A DNA stretch of 64,000 nucleotides, taken from contig NZ_JAHKPJ010000025.1 in the NCBI RefSeq assembly GCF_018860345.1, positions 62,001 through 126,000 on the forward strand, read 5' to 3'. A program made the position numbers and the translations under genes. The notes under the pieces are model-generated. The model did not search any database, was not told where the DNA came from, and saw nothing but the letters and a program-made list of their open reading frames with translations. This DNA comes from Psychrosphaera sp. F3M07 (GTDB lineage: Bacteria; Pseudomonadota; Gammaproteobacteria; Enterobacterales; Alteromonadaceae). This document shows, in pieces, positions 18,670-28,196 of the stretch. Numbering within the stretch: the stretch's first letter is position 1; every line of letters starts with the position of its first letter.

Positions 18670-20055
18670 TTAATCACACTGTAATTTTGCACAGAGAGGC
18701 AACTCATCCAGAAATGTAGGTAGCTTTTTGTTAAAGCCCGTTTTTTCGAAGCCAAATTGAGATATATAATAAATAGCTCTTATCAATGTTTCTGAACAAA
18801 AATCTATAACACAATAATCCAATTTCTCGTCAATTGAAGAGCCATGAACGATGTTCGAACGTGCTTTGTATAGTTTTCCTGCTCTATCTTGAACTGATTT
18901 ATTAAGACCATTGTGAGTGATGTGTAAATGAGTAACTCTTCTTTTAAATGTCACTGTAAGATTATCATCTCTATAATTGACAATGCTTTCCATTGAACTG
19001 ACAAGCTTTTGTATTTGCTGATAGTAATTAGGTTCTGTAGAAGCGTCTCCATACCATATTAAGGCTAGTTCCATACGTTCGACGACCCTTTGGTTCGAAA
19101 AGTTTGGCCTCAAGAGCAATTCAGGGATCATAAAAGAGGTGTCTATAAGGTTGTTTTCGGAAGCTCTGCCCTTAATAAAAGCTTTCCAGAATTGTTTAGA
19201 ATCAAACTGGAATGAAGCAAATCTGTGATTAGTTGAAATACTCATGTTTGCTTTGCCTTTTCCGGATTTGTGAAAGTCAAATCTATGACTACTTCTCTCA
19301 TTTGATGCTACTAATGGGATTGCTATGGGGGATAATCGAGTCGCTAAAAGTTTTAATAAATTAAATGTAGCATCACGAGTTTTTTCAGCTAATTGAAGTG
19401 AAAGCTTTTCACTGCATTTTATTGGTACCGCTATTTCAAGATAATAGTTATAGTCAAATGATCTTGTGTCTTTGTATAGCTCAAGCTGCTTTTCTGTAAG
19501 ATCGTTCTCGTATATAGCTTTTATACGTATACTTTTGCTTACTTGTATCTCATCACTTAAGTTAAATATGGTTACAGGGAACTGGTAAACGAAATGGTCA
19601 AACTCCTTTTTAAAATCAGATAATCGACGTTTTACAATTTTTACTAATGTTTCAAACTGAACATTGAATGATTTTTCGTCATATATAGCAGTTCGAGCAA
19701 AACCATCCAAATCAGAATTAACATATTCGTATGCTATCGCTTCTATGATAGGTTTTAGTTCATATCGCAAACAGTTTAAGTTTCCCATCTTATGAAGAAA
19801 CTCAGCTAATTCTTTAACTAAAGATTGGGAGTAAAGTGTGTGGTGCAACTGATAAATGCAAGGCTTGTTACCATCTCTTTTTTCACTTATTTCTTTCATT
19901 AAGTCGTAAGGTGCATTAATACACGGGAAAATTAAACTGCCCTTTGTCTCATTTTGGAGAAAAACAGTAGGATCATCTTTCCAGACTTTAAATGTACGCG
20001 CCAGTTCAGTTAGCAGCTTTGTAAATGTTTCACGTACATCTTTTGATAATTTCAT
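18670..20055 (-). CDS. Large protein with a C-terminal Apea-like HEPN domain
   Basis: A 461-residue soluble protein. The last quarter holds KARSNIVHGSS, an R-x4-H motif typical of HEPN folds (Apea-like group), where Arg and His form an RNase site in many toxins and defence proteins. The long N-terminal part is not recognised; it contains no transmembrane segment. ATG 20055 is preceded by AGGATGTAGCTG. It is alone on its strand downstream of a small tyrosine recombinase. An RNA-cutting defence role is a reasonable inference, not shown by sequence. Confidence 0.7.
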   Translation of the reverse strand: MKLSKDVRETFTKLLTELARTFKVWKDDPTVFLQNETKGSLIFPCINAPYDLMKEISEKRDGNKPCIYQLHHTLYSQSLVKELAEFLHKMGNLNCLRYELKPIIEAIAYEYVNSDLDGFARTAIYDEKSFNVQFETLVKIVKRRLSDFKKEFDHFVYQFPVTIFNLSDEIQVSKSIRIKAIYENDLTEKQLELYKDTRSFDYNYYLEIAVPIKCSEKLSLQLAEKTRDATFNLLKLLATRLSPIAIPLVASNERSSHRFDFHKSGKGKANMSISTNHRFASFQFDSKQFWKAFIKGRASENNLIDTSFMIPELLLRPNFSNQRVVERMELALIWYGDASTEPNYYQQIQKLVSSMESIVNYRDDNLTVTFKRRVTHLHITHNGLNKSVQDRAGKLYKARSNIVHGSSIDEKLDYCVIDFCSETLIRAIYYISQFGFEKTGFNKKLPTFLDELPLCAKLQCD

Positions 20056-20293
20056 CAGCTACATCCTGCATTGACTAGTTTCTTAACTATAATATTAACC
20101 TCGTTGATGTGGACACACCACACAGATATTAATAAACGGTAGCCAGAACAGCTGCTTCTGTATTAAGAATACTTACTCATATTATACATAAACGAACCTG
20201 AGCGACCATCCGCATCGCCCAAAGCCTTCATTAGAGCGTTTACATTAACTCACAATGGGGCAAAGGCAGCTTGGGGTTGCTGCCTATATTAAA

Positions 20294-20890
20294 TTAACAA
20301 TCCGTTTCTCTGGATATCTTAATTGCATCTTCAATTTCAATTCCGAGATATCTGATGGTGTTATCAATTTTTGTATGGCCAAGCAGTAACTGAACGGCCC
20401 TTATATTTTTGGTTCGAGCATAAACCAAAGTTGCTTTGGTTCTTCGCATTGAGTGAGTTCCATATAGGTCAGAATCAAGCCCTAACTGCTCAGCCCAACT
20501 CCTGATGATAGACCTGTAATATGAATAGCTTATTGGCTGATTAGAGCGACGTAAACTCCGAAACAAATAGTCACTAGATTGCAATTTAACTTCTTGAACC
20601 CAACGGCTAATACTTTGTTGTGTTCTCGGAGTTATCTCAAATTGAACTTCGATTCCTGTTTTCTTTTGTGTCCATTGAACCCTCTCAAAAACTTGATCTT
20701 GGGTAGCGACATCTCGAACTTTTAATGACAGTAAATCACATGACCTTAATTTACTATCTATAGCCAAATTGAGTAACGCTAATTGCATCAAGTTGTTTTG
20801 AATTTCGATGCGAGTGCGAATACGCCAAATCTCTTCAAGCTTAAAAGGGCGTTTCACACCACTAGCATTGTGATTTAGTTCTGGTTTCAT
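20294..20890 (-). CDS. Small tyrosine recombinase (integrase), catalytic domain only
   Basis: The 198-residue protein lacks the usual core-binding N-terminal domain. Catalytic residues are present: R49 (SKLRS), K76/K77 (QKKTG), H146 and R149 (THSMRR), H172 (LLGHTKID) and the nucleophile Y181 (IRYLG). The length and layout resemble FimB/FimE-type recombinases and small integrases of genomic islands. The start has a strong AGGAGG, which lies in the loop of an inverted repeat (20887-20919). It may have mobilized part of this region; its attachment sites are not obvious. Confidence 0.88.
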   Translation of the reverse strand: MKPELNHNASGVKRPFKLEEIWRIRTRIEIQNNLMQLALLNLAIDSKLRSCDLLSLKVRDVATQDQVFERVQWTQKKTGIEVQFEITPRTQQSISRWVQEVKLQSSDYLFRSLRRSNQPISYSYYRSIIRSWAEQLGLDSDLYGTHSMRRTKATLVYARTKNIRAVQLLLGHTKIDNTIRYLGIEIEDAIKISRETDC

Positions 20891-20919
20891 AGTGACCTCC
20901 TATTTAAAAGTCACTATGA
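20887..20919. repeat. Inverted repeat over the integrase start codon
   Basis: TCATAGTGAC and GTCACTATGA form 10-bp perfect arms around a 13-base loop. On the minus-strand transcript the AGGAGG ribosome site lies in the loop and the AUG in the stem. It may be a translational control hairpin, a binding site for the recombinase itself, or both. Confidence 0.7.
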
Positions 20920-20959
20920 GGATAGCGAATGTATTGCTGATTATGATTTTGGGCAATAA

Positions 20960-21433
20960 CTACCTTATTTCACACCAAGCTTGTTTTGTAGTGACTTTTG
21001 ATATGACTCCACCTGTTTGCCAAAATGACGTTAACTTAAATAGAGCACGCTTAGATTTAGGTGACATATCAATTTGTGTAGTAACAAATCTTGTGTTGTA
21101 TTCATTCTTCCATTTTTCAAAATATGGATTAGATTTAAAAGTGATGTAAATTCGAGGGTAAGATTCCATGTTCTCCTGCCGAATAAAAATATCATTGTGA
21201 TTGCCGTTTAGCTCATCATGAAATTCGTTTAGTTCTTCACTTTTTATAGATAAAGACTTCTTTGTTTTATCCCATTTAATATAAGAACTAGATATACGTG
21301 AATTATCAAATGAACTACCAATCACGTCTATTTTATCACAAACTAACTCAAAGCTTTCTGGATTAGAGGGCACTGTTGCAGCATATGTACTCAAATTAGC
21401 CAACGATGATATAGCTATCAACATTTTTTTCAT
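20960..21433 (-). CDS. Secreted hypothetical protein
   Basis: A 157-residue protein whose first 18 residues (MKKMLIAISSLANLSTYA) look like a Sec signal peptide, followed by ATVPSNPESF. The mature part is mostly polar with two cysteines (LVCDK and AWCEIR), which could form one disulfide. I recognise no family. It is followed by the integrase and preceded by another unknown gene ten bases away, so 21731-20960 may be one transcript. Confidence 0.6.
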   Translation of the reverse strand: MKKMLIAISSLANLSTYAATVPSNPESFELVCDKIDVIGSSFDNSRISSSYIKWDKTKKSLSIKSEELNEFHDELNGNHNDIFIRQENMESYPRIYITFKSNPYFEKWKNEYNTRFVTTQIDMSPKSKRALFKLTSFWQTGGVISKVTTKQAWCEIR

Positions 21434-21443
21434 TATTAGCTCC

Positions 21444-21731
21444 CTATGCCAGCTTGGTAAAACCAGAATTAGCTATCAATTTATCAATGTACGCACTATT
21501 TAATAATACTTTAACAGCTTCAAACAACTGCTCAGAGCTGGACTCTTTTTCAATGGTAATAATTAGGTCACAGCCGTTATGTGTTACTTTAGTAACGCAA
21601 TCTAAGTCTTTTACATCTTCAACAAATGCTGAAAAATACGTATCATAATTTTTATCTTCTAGCATGGACGGTCTAACTACACTTAGATCTGACCTATTGA
21701 TTTTTCGAATTGGTAATTGATACTGCATCAT
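21444..21731 (-). CDS. Hypothetical protein
   Basis: About 95 residues from the ATG at 21731 (or the next one at 21728), chosen because AAGGA lies immediately upstream; the frame is open for 34 more codons without a good ribosome site. The product is small and soluble, with an acidic middle (SMLEDKNYDTYFSAFVEDVKDL) and an LIITIEKE segment. No family is recognised. It is probably co-transcribed with the secreted protein ten bases downstream. Confidence 0.5.
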   Translation of the reverse strand: MMQYQLPIRKINRSDLSVVRPSMLEDKNYDTYFSAFVEDVKDLDCVTKVTHNGCDLIITIEKESSSEQLFEAVKVLLNSAYIDKLIANSGFTKLA

Positions 21732-21927
21732 ATTCCTTGTATGCATAACATTGTTACTAAACGAATTACTTATAATGTAACAAGGCAGTTTAATAAAGGG
21801 AAGGTTTGAAAAGCCTTTAAAAATTTCCAACACTGTTTATCGCTGAAAAGCTACCTACAGAGTGTACGCTTCAACTCGTTTTGGGGCAAAACCAATTTGC
21901 AAAATATGCAATTTGCTAACTCGAAAA

Positions 21928-22097
21928 GGGGCAGAAATGAGTTTGGCAACATCGCCTCTGTTAGATTCCAATCAGCACAGAAAGTACTACCTCTATAAGA
22001 ACTATGCTTTAGTTCAGTTCACCCTTACAACCGCAGATATTAACCATTAAAGGAGATGTTACACTTTTAAGTATGCATAACAATAAATTTTGATCAG
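21928..22097. repeat. 170-bp inverted repeat, copy A
   Basis: This stretch is nearly identical to the reverse complement of 27710-27879 (one mismatch noticed by eye, in the AATAAA[T/G]TTTGATCAG part). Its inner 41 bases (22057-22097) are the tip of the Tn7-like element; the outer 129 bases lie outside the tip. The outer part contains an open segment ending ADINH-stop just before the tip, which could be the 3' end of a target gene. Confidence 0.9.
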
Positions 22098-22206
22098 AAA
22101 TGTGTCTTTTCAAGCAGTTTATAGCCTGCAATAAAGCTAAAGATTGATCATTTTGAAGCACATCGCTATCAGCTAGCCCCTAGGAATTACAATAAAGTTT
22201 GATCAA
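22057..22206. repeat. Tn7-like end (cargo side) with TnsB-site-like repeats
   Basis: After the terminal TGT there are repeated motifs: CAATAAATTTTGATCAG (22081-22097), CAATAAAGC followed by ATTGATCAT (about 22129-22151) and CAATAAAGTTTGATCAA (about 22190-22206). The spacing is wider than at the opposite end, as is usual for the asymmetric ends of Tn7-like elements. From 22207 to 22563 I see no gene, only a short hairpin (GGCACCACTTCAGGTGATGCC) and probably the promoter of the next gene. Confidence 0.7.
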
Positions 22207-22563
22207 TTTCTGGAAAACTATTGGACAAAAGTAAGTTTGGCTTGTGGGGCGAAATCTACCCATCATAAAGTTTTTCATCTCCCAAACAGCAGAAAGGCAC
22301 CACTTCAGGTGATGCCGCTCGTAAACGAAACCGGACAATAGATTGGACAATAGCTTCCATCTCTGATCCTCGGTGTCAGATTCACTTTATGCAAAGTATT
22401 GTCAATCAAGATAAACTCAATACGTTATTTTCAATAACCTACAATCAATGACAAACTCAAGAAACATTGGACTAATCTGCCCAGTTTTTGACCTTATTTG
22501 ACAAGTGCCAATGCACAACTTATTACTATTATCTCGTCCATCTAATCAATGATGGGAATCGTA

Positions 22564-23073
22564 ATGAAAACAATATCAATCAATTCAAAAAATTTAGCCC
22601 GTGCAACCTTCGTATGGCTCGCGATATTTACCGTTTATGAAATTGTAGACAGCCTCATGTGGATGACACAGACTTCTACAATGTTTTTAGCTCACCCTGC
22701 ATTAGGAAAATTTTCCGGTTATGATGCAGCTATGATGGGAGACGGTTCACTACAACGTTTACCAATAATTGTTGGCAAATGGATTGGTATGGCGAAGTTC
22801 TTTTTAACCGGAGCGCTACTTACCGTGCTCATTTTTGGTAATAATAAAGCAAGAGGATTTCTGTTTGCGTGGAGTTTTATATGTCTGATGATTATGAGTG
22901 CCGCACTGTACCCAACACTTGATCATATTGCAGTGCAGTACCCCGAAGACTTCTCTAATGGTTTTTCAAAAATGTGGACACTTGAGACCTTGGTTGGTGT
23001 GTTTAGTGGTATCTTTTGCGTAGTTGCGATTGCTTCAGAAGTTCTTGCTCAGCAGGGAAAATTACAACATTAA
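22564..23073 (+). CDS. Four-helix integral membrane protein
   Basis: The 169-residue product has about four hydrophobic helices (near 14-32, 78-96, 103-122 and 142-160) and no recognised catalytic motif. It starts at ATG 22564 with GGGAA six bases before; two earlier in-frame ATGs lack a better ribosome site. It is the first cargo gene of the Tn7-like element and lies 97 bases before the AraC regulator. Its function is unknown; it may belong to the same response as the SDR/EthD cluster. Confidence 0.65.
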   Translation: MKTISINSKNLARATFVWLAIFTVYEIVDSLMWMTQTSTMFLAHPALGKFSGYDAAMMGDGSLQRLPIIVGKWIGMAKFFLTGALLTVLIFGNNKARGFLFAWSFICLMIMSAALYPTLDHIAVQYPEDFSNGFSKMWTLETLVGVFSGIFCVVAIASEVLAQQGKLQH

Positions 23074-23169
23074 AAATACCCATCATTACTTTAGTTACAA
23101 GATGAATCTATTAGTCAGTAAGCCGAGTGAGTAGATATCTTTAATCTGCTTTATCCTAATCGTAGTGTT

Positions 23170-24009
23170 ATGAACGGTGCCTTAAAAATGAAAACAATCA
23201 AATATAATGGACGTGTTGTTTTTCAAAAACAAGATATCCCCAGTTTCAAGCGTATGCCGCGTGTGTTTGTAGACAGTGAAGCCTGTTTTGCGTTTGTTAC
23301 GAATGGTAATTTTAACGTCAGGGAGCAGACAGAATCTGTTTCATTGAACAAAAACTGCGGAGTACTAGCAAAATGCACCAACTACTTTTATGAAAATACC
23401 AGCTACCATAATGATGAAGGTGTAGGTGAAGCAATTGGCATCTTGCTTTACCCTGAAATATTTCAGTCACTGTTTAACTTTGATATTAGCCAGTCAAACT
23501 ACAGGGTTGATTATAATATTATGCAGGTTGAAGTGGATAGATTGCTTGAGCACTATCGCGACAGCATTAGCATATTGCTAGACTCTCCAGAGTTGGCGGA
23601 TGATTTGCTTATCGAGAGTAAGCTACGTGAATTTGTCATTCTTATGGCGAAAAGAACCAATGCCCCGTCTGAACTCGATTTTCTTGCTTCCATGTTTAAA
23701 CCTAATTTTGCTAAATTTGAAGATATTATCCAAAGTAATCTGTATGCGGATCTGAGTGTGAATGAGTTGGCGGCATTGTGTCATATGAGTGTTTCTACCT
23801 TTAAACGTAAGTTTAAAGAGGTGTATTCAGAACCACCAATGAAATACATTACCAAATTAAAAATCAACAAAGCTAAGGTGTTACTGAAAGATAATAACTT
23901 ACGTATCTCTGACATCGTTTTTGAAACGGGTTTCGAATCGATTTCCACCTTTAACCGTACCTTCAAAGGACAAACCGGTCTATCTCCTTCTGAATTTCGT
24001 TTAGCTTGA
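23170..24009 (+). CDS. AraC-family transcriptional regulator
   Basis: A 279-residue protein with an N-terminal sensing domain and a C-terminal pair of helix-turn-helix motifs: LSVNELAALCHMSVSTFKRKFK, and RISDIVFETGFES followed by FNRTFKGQTGLSPSEFR, the family hallmark. The start is either ATG 23170 or ATG 23188; neither has a strong ribosome site. It sits directly upstream of the SDR-EthD-DsbA operon on the same strand and is its most likely regulator. The effector is unknown. Confidence 0.9.
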   Translation: MNGALKMKTIKYNGRVVFQKQDIPSFKRMPRVFVDSEACFAFVTNGNFNVREQTESVSLNKNCGVLAKCTNYFYENTSYHNDEGVGEAIGILLYPEIFQSLFNFDISQSNYRVDYNIMQVEVDRLLEHYRDSISILLDSPELADDLLIESKLREFVILMAKRTNAPSELDFLASMFKPNFAKFEDIIQSNLYADLSVNELAALCHMSVSTFKRKFKEVYSEPPMKYITKLKINKAKVLLKDNNLRISDIVFETGFESISTFNRTFKGQTGLSPSEFRLA

Positions 24010-24153
24010 CAACCACACTTATCCCTTCTATTCAGATTATGATTGGCTCGTTTGAGCTAATCTGAGCAATATTTGAACTTTTCTGAAGAGCCTACCTTCT
24101 CTGATTTCCATATAATTACCCCATCAATTAAACACAGATAAAGGTAACGAATT

Positions 24154-24954
24154 ATGGGTATCAGCTTTAAAGAAAAATATGGCGATTGGGCTCTTATCAC
24201 AGGTGCAACGTCTGGCATCGGTGCTGAAATGGCCAGCCAGATTGCAGCAAAGGGATTAAATATTGTTTTGGTTGCTCGTCGAGAAAAAGAACTTGAAGAG
24301 CACGCAGCATTGCTTGCGGATCGTTATGGAATTAAAACAATGATTGTTTCAGCAGATTTAGCTACTACTGAAGGGGTTGAAAAAGTTAAGCAGGTGAAGC
24401 AAGAAATAGGTTTGTTGGTACTCGCAGCAGGTGTTGAAATAAATGGTTCATTTGCTAAGACATCGTTAGCTAAAGAATTACAGATGGTGCAGCTTAATGT
24501 TACCTCGGTATTGCAACTGACTCACCACTTTACACCCGCTATGGTGGAAAGAAAACGCGGTGGCATTCTAATGGTTTCAAGCCTTTCAGGTCATATGGTT
24601 TCTCCATATTTTTCAAATTATGCAGGTACCAAAGCCTATGTTCTTCAGCTGGGGGCATCTCTTCATGGCGAGCTTAAGCCCAAGGGTATTGATGTAACCG
24701 TTCTTTCTCCGGGGCTAACTAGCACTCCGATGACTGCGGACAATGGTGTTGATTGGGCCAAATTACCGATGGTTGCAAAAGACCCTGCGGAAGTAGCAGA
24801 AATTGCTATCAAAGGTCTAGGTAAAAAAGCGGTTGTGGTTCCCGGTAAACGAAATCGAATGACTGCTATTCTTTCTGGAATAATTCCCCACCAAAAGCAG
24901 GCCACGATGGGTGAGTCAATGATTGGCAAAGCAATGCCTAAGAACAAAATGTAA
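24154..24954 (+). CDS. Short-chain dehydrogenase/reductase
   Basis: A 266-residue cytoplasmic NAD(P)-dependent oxidoreductase of the classical SDR type. The cofactor motif TGATSGIGAE is near the N-terminus, the catalytic Ser sits in MVSSLSG, and the YxxxK is YAGTK in the middle. The ribosome site is AAAGG nine bases upstream. It is the first gene of a cargo operon with an EthD-like protein and a DsbA-type oxidoreductase, suggesting modification or detoxification of a small, perhaps aromatic, compound. The substrate is unknown. Confidence 0.92.
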   Translation: MGISFKEKYGDWALITGATSGIGAEMASQIAAKGLNIVLVARREKELEEHAALLADRYGIKTMIVSADLATTEGVEKVKQVKQEIGLLVLAAGVEINGSFAKTSLAKELQMVQLNVTSVLQLTHHFTPAMVERKRGGILMVSSLSGHMVSPYFSNYAGTKAYVLQLGASLHGELKPKGIDVTVLSPGLTSTPMTADNGVDWAKLPMVAKDPAEVAEIAIKGLGKKAVVVPGKRNRMTAILSGIIPHQKQATMGESMIGKAMPKNKM

Positions 24955-24996
24955 AACTCAACTACTTAAAACTTAACTTAAAGAAAAGGTAAAACA

Positions 24997-25356
24997 ATGA
25001 TTAAAGCATACGTACTGTACCCAAATAAAGATGATGTTATTTTTGATTTTGATTACTACTGCAACAAACATGTTCCTATGATCGGAGAGCTGTTGGGAGA
25101 GGCCGTAAAAGGGGCAACTGTCGATGCAGGGGTTGCCAGTGTAGTTCCCGGCGAAGCTGCGCCATATGTGGCAATCAGTACCATTTCATTTGAATCTTTA
25201 GAGTCATTTCAAACTGCTTTTGGCCCAAATGCAGAAAAGATAAAAACCGATGTTCCAAACTTTACTAATACCGCTCCGACAATCCAGCTTTGCGAGCAAA
25301 AATATAAACCGTCAGTTTTCAAATGTGAAAATAAGCAGGATACGAATAGCCAATAA
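24997..25356 (+). CDS. EthD-domain protein
   Basis: This 119-residue protein has the small ferredoxin-like alpha-beta fold of the EthD family. It starts with MIKAYVLYPNKDD and has the conserved YYCNKHVPMI segment near residue 30. EthD proteins accompany oxidative degradation systems and often act on aromatic or ether compounds, but their exact reaction is unclear. A good AAAAGG ribosome site precedes it. It lies 42 bases after the SDR gene and 73 before the DsbA-type gene, so one transcript is likely. The last 15 residues are polar and may be dispensable. Confidence 0.85.
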   Translation: MIKAYVLYPNKDDVIFDFDYYCNKHVPMIGELLGEAVKGATVDAGVASVVPGEAAPYVAISTISFESLESFQTAFGPNAEKIKTDVPNFTNTAPTIQLCEQKYKPSVFKCENKQDTNSQ

Positions 25357-25429
25357 ATTTGGGTTCTGCTTAAAGTTATTTTGGTAAAACAAATCAAAGG
25401 CGAAAGTCATGGGAGTATTGGGAATAAAT

Positions 25430-26086
25430 ATGAGCAAGAAGATCAAATTAGATATTGTCTCAGATGTGGTTTGTCCTTGGTGCATTATCGGTTATAAGCG
25501 TTTAGATGCCGCCATAAAAGAGCTTGGTATGGAAGATAACATTAAGATTGAGTGGCAACCGTTTCAGCTAAATCCAGATATGCCACCTGAAGGTGAAGAC
25601 TTACGTGCCCACCTCAAAAGAAAGTACGGCACCACACTGGAAGATAGTATTCGTTTCAGAAAAGAGATGGCAGAGCTTGGAGAAGAAGTTGGATTTAAAT
25701 TCGACTACTTTGACGGACTAAAAGCGGTAAATACGCTTGATGCTCATATTCTTCTAGAATACGCAAAAAGTGTAGGTAAGCAAACCGAGCTTAAAAATAG
25801 ATTATTTGCTTCGTTTTACAGCGAGCAAAAAGATATATCCAACAAAAGTATCCTCGAACAAGAGCTGCAAAGTGTGGGTCTCAATGTTGACGACGCAATG
25901 GCATGTCTTGATGACGATATTCTGCGAAATCATGTCCGAGCGCAGGAACAACAATGGAAACAAACGGGTATATCAGGAGTTCCAACGATTGTATTCAATC
26001 GTGAGAGTGCTATATCTGGAGCCCAATCAGTGGATACGTATAAGCAAGTATTAACTGAATTAGCTAAGGCTGTAGTGGTCAACTAA
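25430..26086 (+). CDS. DsbA-family (FrnE-like) oxidoreductase, 3' end supplied by an IS
   Basis: A thioredoxin-fold protein of about 218 residues. The redox motif CPWC lies near residue 16 in DVVCPWCIIG, and GVPTIVFN carries the cis-proline. The group includes FrnE and 2-hydroxychromene-2-carboxylate isomerases. I use ATG 25430, preceded by GGGA; an ATG seven codons earlier is open too. The last five codons and the stop lie inside the left end of the IS3-family element (from 26071), so the original C-terminus was altered slightly. All domain residues are kept and the enzyme may still work. Confidence 0.87.
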   Translation: MSKKIKLDIVSDVVCPWCIIGYKRLDAAIKELGMEDNIKIEWQPFQLNPDMPPEGEDLRAHLKRKYGTTLEDSIRFRKEMAELGEEVGFKFDYFDGLKAVNTLDAHILLEYAKSVGKQTELKNRLFASFYSEQKDISNKSILEQELQSVGLNVDDAMACLDDDILRNHVRAQEQQWKQTGISGVPTIVFNRESAISGAQSVDTYKQVLTELAKAVVVN

Positions 26087-26150
26087 TTTTGGCCACAGTT
26101 TTAGAATATTGATATCTAATCTCAGATTCATTCGGCGCTAAACCAGCATT

Positions 26151-27271
<1,121 letters not shown>

Positions 27272-27331
27272 ATTTGTATGCTTATTAGCATAACATTTCT
27301 TTCTTAATGGGTGGCCAAATTAACTATGCCA

Positions 27332-27628
27332 CTACATACCTAGCTGGCGGCAAATAATTAAAGAGTCAGCGAGAGGAATTGGAAACTGCTCTCGAATGTC
27401 GATGACCTCTTTACACCAATCGAACACCAAAAATGCGGCAAGCTCATTTCCAGAGAAAAAGTGATGAACTCGGCCAACAGTAGCACTTTTAACACGAACG
27501 CTTTCGACAGAACTGCTGAACTCTCCGACTTTAATGAAAGAAACATAGTCCTTTCCCGTCCCTTCGCCTCGTTTTTCATCTAAACGCTTTTGGTCTTTCT
27601 TATTGAGTGGCTTATCTGCATCTGACAT
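27332..27628 (-). pseudogene. tnsA: TnsA endonuclease, N-terminal fragment of a Tn7-like element
   Basis: Ninety-seven codons survive from the ATG (ribosome site AGGAGG at about 27635-27640). The fragment reads like the N-terminal catalytic domain of TnsA-family endonucleases: GKDYVSFIKVGEFSS, then VGRVHHFFSGNELAAFLVFDW and the conserved VIDIREQFPI. The frame ends exactly where the IS3-family element starts, with a stop codon made by the IS end. TnsA cuts the 5' strands during Tn7 transposition; this remnant lacks the rest of the protein. The call is by eye but the pattern is distinctive. Confidence 0.82.
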
Positions 27629-27679
27629 AAAAAACCTCCGACTAAGCTAAACTTAGCAGGAGGTTAAAAATGTTCAATA

Positions 27680-27750
27680 TTTATTGTATATGATCAGACA
27701 TTATTGTAACTGATCAAACTTTATTGTTATGCATACTTAAAAGTGTAACA
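27680..27750. repeat. Tn7-like end (tnsA side) with TnsB-site-like repeats
   Basis: Read inward from the tip on the minus strand there are regularly spaced repeats: GTATGCATAACAAT, TTTGATCAGTTACAAT and TCTGATCATATACAAT, each about 20 bases apart, and then the tnsA leader. The shared TGATCAnnTACAAT motif also appears at the opposite end. This arrangement is what TnsB binding arrays look like. An inverted repeat (CCTCCGACTAAG with CTTAGCAGGAGG, about 27637-27665) overlaps the tnsA ribosome site. Confidence 0.7.
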
Positions 27751-27879
27751 TCTCCTTTAATGGTTAATATCTGCGGTTGTAAGGGTGAACTGAACTAAAG
27801 CATAGTTCTTATAGAGGTAGTACTTTCTGTGCTGATTGGAATCTAACAGAGGCGATGTTGCCAAACTCATTTCTGCCCC
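27710..27879. repeat. 170-bp inverted repeat, copy B
   Basis: Reverse-complement partner of 21928-22097. It includes the tip of the Tn7-like element (27710-27750) and 129 bases beyond it. Because the outer 129 bases repeat in inverted order, they cannot be an ordinary target-site duplication. Confidence 0.9.
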
Positions 27880-28196
27880 ATTATAAGTTATAAGCTGGAA
27901 GATGGCTGCGCCACTAGCTGTAAGGAAAAGAAAAGTACGAAAAGCGAATTACGATAAATTCAGATTCGATTTAATTGAAAAGCTATAATTTATCTGCTCA
28001 AAATGAGTTTTCATATAATTAGAAAATAAAAACAATGGCCCCATTGGTTGCAAAGCCAAAACGACTAAGGTCTGGCTGCCACAGAACAAGTAAATGAATA
28101 CGACTCCGCTAGTGTGTCATTTTTAGTTGCAAACACCGCAACAAAACTGCCAAACTAGCTGCACATATTATTGAAGCGTTATGTCGAAGAGGAACA
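27880..28196. other. Gene-free stretch before the two-gene membrane pair
   Basis: About 317 bases without an open frame. The last 80 bases contain short inverted segments (TTGCAAACACCGCAACAAAACTG) and end AAGCGTTATG a few bases before the next gene. This is reminiscent of, but does not match, the 3' end of an integron attC site. A GAGGAA ribosome site precedes the ATG at 28199 region. Nothing else is recognised. Confidence 0.4.

Noticed and set aside
21862-22050. A 62-codon open frame across inverted-repeat copy A
   Set aside because: No ribosome site at its start; only the distal part is shared with the other copy, so it is treated as possible gene-end sequence and not as a gene.
28110-28196. 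Possible integron attC 3' half (ends AAGCGTTATG)
   Set aside because: The consensus core GTTRRRY is not matched and no convincing partner half-site is found; kept only as a remark.
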